Below, one piece after another: positions 6,974-9,555 of a stretch of 9,555 nucleotides of DNA. The translations under genes were made by a program, and so were the position numbers. This DNA is from Treponema sp. GTDB taxonomy: Bacteria > Spirochaetota > Spirochaetia > Treponematales > Breznakiellaceae. The notes beneath the pieces were generated by a model. It was given only the letters and a program-made list of their open reading frames with translations, was not told the DNA's origin and ran no database searches. Every line of letters begins with the position of its first letter. Position 1 is the first letter of the stretch. Where the stretch lies: assembly GCA_031267115.1 (NCBI GenBank), contig JAIRZS010000159.1:1-9555 (forward strand), written 5' to 3'.

Positions 6974-7079
6974 AGGGGTCAGACCTCTCCCCTCCACTCA
7001 AAACTTTATTCGCTTTTTTGGCTTTGAACGCAAGCCGGGGTCAGACCCTTCCCTTTCATTCAAAACTTATTCGACTTTG
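6974..7079. repeat. Two direct repeats built on a GGGGTCAGACC palindrome
   Basis: Unit 1 starts with AGGGGTCAGACCTCT (6974-6988) and unit 2 with GGGGTCAGACCC (7037-7048), 62 bases apart. Each is followed by a pyrimidine-rich run and then by a shared tail (TCAAAACTT, then ATTCG or TATTCG, then TTT). The palindromic core has a central A, as in the 58-bp repeats, but a different sequence. Nothing further is seen between 7080 and the end of the ABC-F gene at 7145. Confidence 0.65.
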
Positions 7080-7144
7080 TGGTAAATAGGGGGCATTATT
7101 TCCGCGCGCTCAAAATTACAAATTCTTCATTTTTGTATGCCTGG

Positions 7145-8713
7145 TCAAAATGATTCTCCATGAGCCGGCCGCGCCAAGTCCAGCAGCGCCGAATCCGGCC
7201 CATGCCTTTCGATGGCCCATTCCCGCCCGGCGAGCCGGGAGAGGAAAATTTCGTCGTGGCTTGCCAGAAGCAGGGCGCCCGGATATTCCGCCAGGGCCGC
7301 CTCCAAAAGCCCGACGGAAGCTATGTCCAGGTGGTTGGTCGGTTCGTCCATGATGATAAGGGCCGGCTCGCGGAAGATACCCTGGGCTATCACGAGCTTC
7401 CGTATTTCCCCCGGGCTGGGCAGGGCCGACCGGAAAAGGGCGCGGGGATCGGAGCCGAGCCGGGAGAACCGGGAGAAAATCTCCCCCCGCGCCTTTTCGC
7501 CTTCCCTCAATACCGCGCCAAGTATATCCAGGCTTTCCTTTGCCGTAAGTTCCTGGGGCAGGTAGAGCAGGGGCAGGGCAGCGGGAAGGCAGGCAAGGGC
7601 GTGCCGGATCAGGGTCGATTTTCCCGAACCGTTGGGGCCGGTCAGGGCGACGCGGTCATCCGGTTTTATAAGCAGTTCCGGGAAAAAAAGGCGCCGCCCT
7701 TCTTCCGGCAGCCCGGGGCGTCCGCCGGTCTTTACATTGCCGAAAATTCCCAGGGGGATGCTTCCGGCTTCGATAAAGAGGATGCGGTCCGCCCTGGCCC
7801 GCTGCCCTTTGAGGCTTACACCCTGTTTCCGCTCATGGGGGGCGGCCGCGTTTTCCAGTTCTCTGCCGGCCCGCTCCGCGCGGTTTTTCATCCGCCTGTA
7901 CTGGCCCGCCCCTACCGCGTCCTTGCCGGAAAGCCGGGCCAGGTTGATCTTTCCCCGGGTGTCCCCGTCCTTTGGGTCTACCCCCCGCTTTGAAAGCCGG
8001 TTCCGGGAGCCTTCCACGATACGGCGCCGCAGATTCGCCGCCGCCGCAAGCCGGCCCTCCTCGTCCAGGAGTTTTTTCCTCAAGGCCTGTTTTTCCGCCT
8101 TCTCCCGGCCCTCCCCTATAAGCCCCTGTGATACCCCGCCGGGCCGCAGGATTGCGCTTCCCTCCCGCAGGAACAGGCAGTTCCCGCAGAGGCTGTCCAG
8201 CAAGGCCCGGTCATGGCTCACCAAAAGGCCTATCCCCCCGTACCCCGCCAGGGCGTCCCGGACCAGCGCCCCGGCTTCGGCGTCAAGGTGGTTGGTGGGT
8301 TCGTCAACCGCGAGCAGGGGCGGGTCTTGCAAAAGGGCGGCGGCCAGCTGGAAACGCTTGCGCTCCCCGTGGCTCAGGGTTTCCCAGCGGTAAGGCCAGT
8401 CGGCCTGGATTTTGAGCCTGTCCAAAAGGCGGCCCGCCCCGCCGCCGGGGGAAAAGATGTCTTCCCAGGATTCGGGAATTTCATCGGTGCGCTGGGGGCA
8501 GTAGAGGCTGCCGCCAAACCCCCGGACACTGCCCGCGCCGGGCCTTAATATCCCCGAGGCGAGGAGCAGCAGGGTAGTCTTGCCCGCGCCGTTTTCCCCG
8601 GTAATGCCGGTCCAGCCCGCGCCAATCTCGAAACTGATATCTTTCAGTACCGGGAAAATAGAGGAAGGGTAGGAAAATTCAACGGAATTAAAAGACAAAA
8701 AAAGATGGGCCAT
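7145..8713 (-). CDS. ABC-F family ATPase, soluble tandem ABC protein
   Basis: This 522-residue protein has two ABC ATPase domains and no membrane segment, which is the ABC-F layout. Members bind the ribosome E-site region and act as translation factors or protect against ribosome-targeting antibiotics. Domain 1 has Walker A GENGAGKT (39-46), signature LSHGE (113-117), Walker B with LLAVDEPTNHLD (133-144) and the H-loop SHD (166-168). A basic, probably alpha-helical linker (about 200-310) joins it to domain 2. Domain 2 has GPNGSGKS (359-366), a degenerate signature LPSPGE (431-436), LIIMDEPTNHLD (452-463) and SHD (485-487). The linker is the P-site tRNA interaction region in the family. The ATG at 8713 is preceded by GGAGG with a 4-base gap. 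The coding sequence is more GC-rich than its surroundings by eye. Whether it is a housekeeping factor or a resistance factor cannot be told from the sequence. Confidence 0.92.
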   Translation of the reverse strand: MAHLFLSFNSVEFSYPSSIFPVLKDISFEIGAGWTGITGENGAGKTTLLLLASGILRPGAGSVRGFGGSLYCPQRTDEIPESWEDIFSPGGGAGRLLDRLKIQADWPYRWETLSHGERKRFQLAAALLQDPPLLAVDEPTNHLDAEAGALVRDALAGYGGIGLLVSHDRALLDSLCGNCLFLREGSAILRPGGVSQGLIGEGREKAEKQALRKKLLDEEGRLAAAANLRRRIVEGSRNRLSKRGVDPKDGDTRGKINLARLSGKDAVGAGQYRRMKNRAERAGRELENAAAPHERKQGVSLKGQRARADRILFIEAGSIPLGIFGNVKTGGRPGLPEEGRRLFFPELLIKPDDRVALTGPNGSGKSTLIRHALACLPAALPLLYLPQELTAKESLDILGAVLREGEKARGEIFSRFSRLGSDPRALFRSALPSPGEIRKLVIAQGIFREPALIIMDEPTNHLDIASVGLLEAALAEYPGALLLASHDEIFLSRLAGREWAIERHGPDSALLDLARPAHGESF

Positions 8714-8717
8714 AAAG

Positions 8718-8748
8718 CCTCCGCGCGGAACCGACAGGTTCCCTGCGG
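8718..8748 (-). promoter_or_regulatory. Leader hairpin overlapping the ABC-F ribosome binding site
   Basis: On the minus strand the GGAGG Shine-Dalgarno sequence occupies 8718-8722. Just upstream, GGAACC and GGTTCC (8727-8732 and 8737-8742) form a 6-bp stem with a 4-base loop. An outer CCGC/GCGG stem (8721-8724 with 8745-8748), separated by a 2x2 internal loop, takes in the first two G residues of the GGAGG. Folding would partly hide the ribosome binding site. Leader-mediated control is common in the resistance branch of ABC-F genes; applying it here is inference. Confidence 0.4.
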
Positions 8749-8954
8749 CAATTTCCGGCCAGCGTCAGATTTTAGCCGGAAACGGTAAACAAAGGGAGCG
8801 CCGCGCCAATGGAAGTCCGTCCCCTGTTTTACAGCCTCTTCATCTTACTCTGTATCCTTAAACGTAATCGAGCGTTCCCAAAACCCCGCCGGGTTTGAAA
8901 AACCCTTACCCTACAGTACCTTGTCCGGGGAAACCTGTCAAGGCGCATTCCCGG
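8749..8954. other. Upstream region of the ABC-F gene, no firm gene
   Basis: A TAAAAT on the minus strand (8769-8774) is the best -10 candidate for the ABC-F gene, with a leader of about 50 bases, but no good -35 lies at the right distance. GGGTTT (8891-8896) and AAACCC (8900-8905) form a small hairpin. The word GGCGCAT occurs at 8942-8948 and 8961-8967. A 29-codon ORF on the plus strand (8809-8898) is described under findings. Otherwise nothing is recognisable. Confidence 0.3.
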
Positions 8955-9051
8955 AATTTGGGCGCATCCGGCCCTGCGGGCCGGACCGGGCTATACGCTT
9001 GTATCTTTTTTGCCTGCGGCAAAAAAAGGATACCGCTTCTATCTCTTGCGC
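8955..9051 (-). repeat. Structured scaffold repeat, copy C
   Basis: Read on the minus strand, this 97-bp copy begins GCGCAAGAGATAGAAGCGG and ends AGCCCGGTCCG, hairpin 2, CGGATGCGCCCAAATT. Hairpin 1 (plus-strand arms GTATCTTTTTTGCC at 9001-9014 and GGCAAAAAAAGGATAC at 9018-9033) is AT-rich and unrelated in sequence to hairpin 1 of copies A and B, yet occupies the same place. Hairpin 2 (8967-8985) is identical to that of copy A. It is oriented like the ABC-F gene, about 240 bases upstream of it, and head to head with copy B. No 58-bp palindrome module accompanies it. Confidence 0.8.
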
Positions 9052-9210
9052 GTGCCAAAATCCGGCGGTCCGCGGCGCACTGCTCAGGCTAAAGCCTTCG
9101 CGCCTTTATTTGGTATAGCGGCATTTTTCGGGCGCCGGCGTGTACGGTATTTGTTGGGACAACGCCCCTTGACGGGGCACTTGTGCTACGCCCATGCCGC
9201 AGGTGTAAAA
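9052..9210. other. Non-coding stretch between scaffold repeats C and B
   Basis: No gene with family features is seen. A GCCCC/GGGGC hairpin with a TTGAC loop lies at 9164-9178, and the stretch is rich in short GC-rich inverted words. The short open frames crossing it continue into the repeats and are not credible as genes. Confidence 0.3.
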
Positions 9211-9268
9211 GGTGCCAGGCACCAAATTTCCGGATAAATTTTTATCGAGAAAAAGAGTGCCTGGCACC
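9211..9268 (+). repeat. 58-bp inverted-palindrome repeat (REPIN-like), copy 2
   Basis: The perfect 13-bp palindrome GGTGCCAGGCACC (9211-9223) and AGTGCCTGGCACC (9256-9268, first base deviating) flank a 32-bp spacer with the self-complementary centre GATAAATTTTTATC (9233-9246). It is inverted relative to copy 1 while the scaffold repeat that follows has the same orientation in both places, so the two parts are independent units. It ends 25 bases before scaffold repeat B. Confidence 0.85.
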
Positions 9269-9293
9269 ATTTCCTACGCTTTATCAGGAAAAC

Positions 9294-9413
9294 GCGCAAG
9301 GGATTGGAAGGGCGCGTGAGCGTTCTTTGCGCCGCCAGGCGCAAAGAATGGAGCGGAGCGGAACCCTGTAAAGCCCGGTCCGTGGGCCATAGGCACACGG
9401 ATGCGCCCAGATT
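9294..9413 (+). repeat. Structured scaffold repeat, copy B
   Basis: This 120-bp copy starts GCGCAAGGGATTGGA as in copy A. Hairpin 1 has an 11-bp perfect stem (TTCTTTGCGCC at 9323-9333 with GGCGCAAAGAA at 9338-9348, loop GCCA). AAAGCCCGG then leads into hairpin 2, with TCCGTG (9379-9384) pairing CACGGA (9396-9401) and inner GCC/GGC (9386-9388, 9392-9394). It ends CGGATGCGCCCAGATT. Hairpin 2 differs in sequence from copies A and C but keeps its outer pairing. It lies 36 bases from the end of the TetR-like gene, antisense to it. Confidence 0.8.
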
Positions 9414-9449
9414 TTTAAAAAACCTTTATAATACTAAATTACTACCACC

Positions 9450-9555
9450 TTATTCCAAAGTCTTGAAGCCCGCAAACAGAACATTCAGACCGCACTCGAA
9501 TTGTTCATCAAAGGACATTTTTTCGCAGCCCGTTCCGAGAATGGTATTGATAAAA
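9450..9555 (-). CDS. C-terminal end of a probable TetR-family regulator, cut by the window edge
   Basis: Only the last 34 codons and the stop TAA are in the window. The peptide starts FINTILGTG and ends FDEQFECGLNVLFAGFKTLE. A DxQFExGLxxLxxGF-type helix just before the stop is characteristic of the ligand-binding C-terminal domain of many TetR/AcrR repressors. The DNA-binding domain lies outside, so regulator identity and target cannot be judged. GTAGTAATTTAG follows the stop without a clear terminator. Being so short, the call rests on the pattern of the last helix alone. Confidence 0.6.
   Translation of the reverse strand, partial: FINTILGTGCEKMSFDEQFECGLNVLFAGFKTLE

Noticed and set aside
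7160..8548. Several plus-strand open frames opposite the ABC-F gene
   Set aside because: These are shadows of a GC-rich minus-strand gene and lack recognisable domains.
9183..9398. Overlapping short open frames with similar peptides (RCQAPNFRINFY, RCQALFFSIKIY)
   Set aside because: They are translations of the two strands of the palindromic 58-bp repeat, which explains why the same peptide pattern recurs here and near 5080-5136; no coding signal.
5079..9413. CRISPR array
   Set aside because: The repeats are few, differ in orientation and spacing, are internally palindromic, and lack regular spacers or cas genes.
9427..9432. Perfect TATAAT on the plus strand
   Set aside because: There is no -35 box at a usable distance and no gene downstream on that strand; it lies in AT-rich sequence after repeat B and is antisense to the TetR-like gene.

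Overview
The window looks like ordinary chromosome from a moderately GC-rich anaerobic bacterium with unusually repeat-rich intergenic gaps. My best guess is a spirochaete of the Treponema/Breznakiella group. That rests on the mix of a DUF4143 ATPase, a DUF3417-type glucan phosphorylase, a VanH/D-lactate-type dehydrogenase and a SerRS with an unusual motif 2 context, plus a remembered and unverified similarity of the repeats to spirochaete genomes. It is an inference, not an identification.

Layout. Positions 1-1179 (+) hold the 3' part of a DUF4143 ATPase whose first codons lie outside the window. Positions 1400-3940 (+) encode an alpha-glucan phosphorylase behind its own promoter, which overlaps a perfect 7-3-7 palindrome. 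Positions 3989-4975 (-) encode a D-2-hydroxyacid (probably D-lactate) dehydrogenase convergent with it. Positions 5384-6676 (+) encode seryl-tRNA synthetase. Positions 7145-8713 (-) encode a soluble tandem-ATPase ABC-F protein. Positions 9450-9555 (-) carry the last 34 codons of a probable TetR-family regulator. The phosphorylase (glycogen to glucose-1-phosphate) and the dehydrogenase (pyruvate to D-lactate) would fit a fermentative, glycogen-storing lifestyle, but nothing shows co-regulation.

Intergenic regions. The gaps carry the most interesting signal. (1) A scaffold of about 100-130 bp occurs three times (5183-5310 +, 8955-9051 -, 9294-9413 +). Its flanking words are conserved (GCGCAAG..., AGCCCGGTCCG..., CGGATGCGCCC), while its two hairpins keep their pairing although the sequence of the first hairpin differs completely between copies. 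This pattern is expected of selection for structure. (2) A 58-bp inverted-palindrome module (two 13-bp W-centred palindromes around a 32-bp AT-rich spacer) occurs twice (5079-5136 and 9211-9268), in opposite orientations, each time just upstream of a scaffold copy. (3) The gap after serS holds a hairpin pair like the right end of an IS200/IS605 element, and two 62-bp-spaced copies of another W-centred palindrome (GGGGTCAGACC).

Expression signals. Both serS and the dehydrogenase gene have sigma70-like promoters whose -10 box ends 6-8 bases before the ATG, and neither has a Shine-Dalgarno sequence. This suggests leaderless transcripts. The ABC-F gene instead has a strong GGAGG that is partly buried in a predicted leader hairpin.
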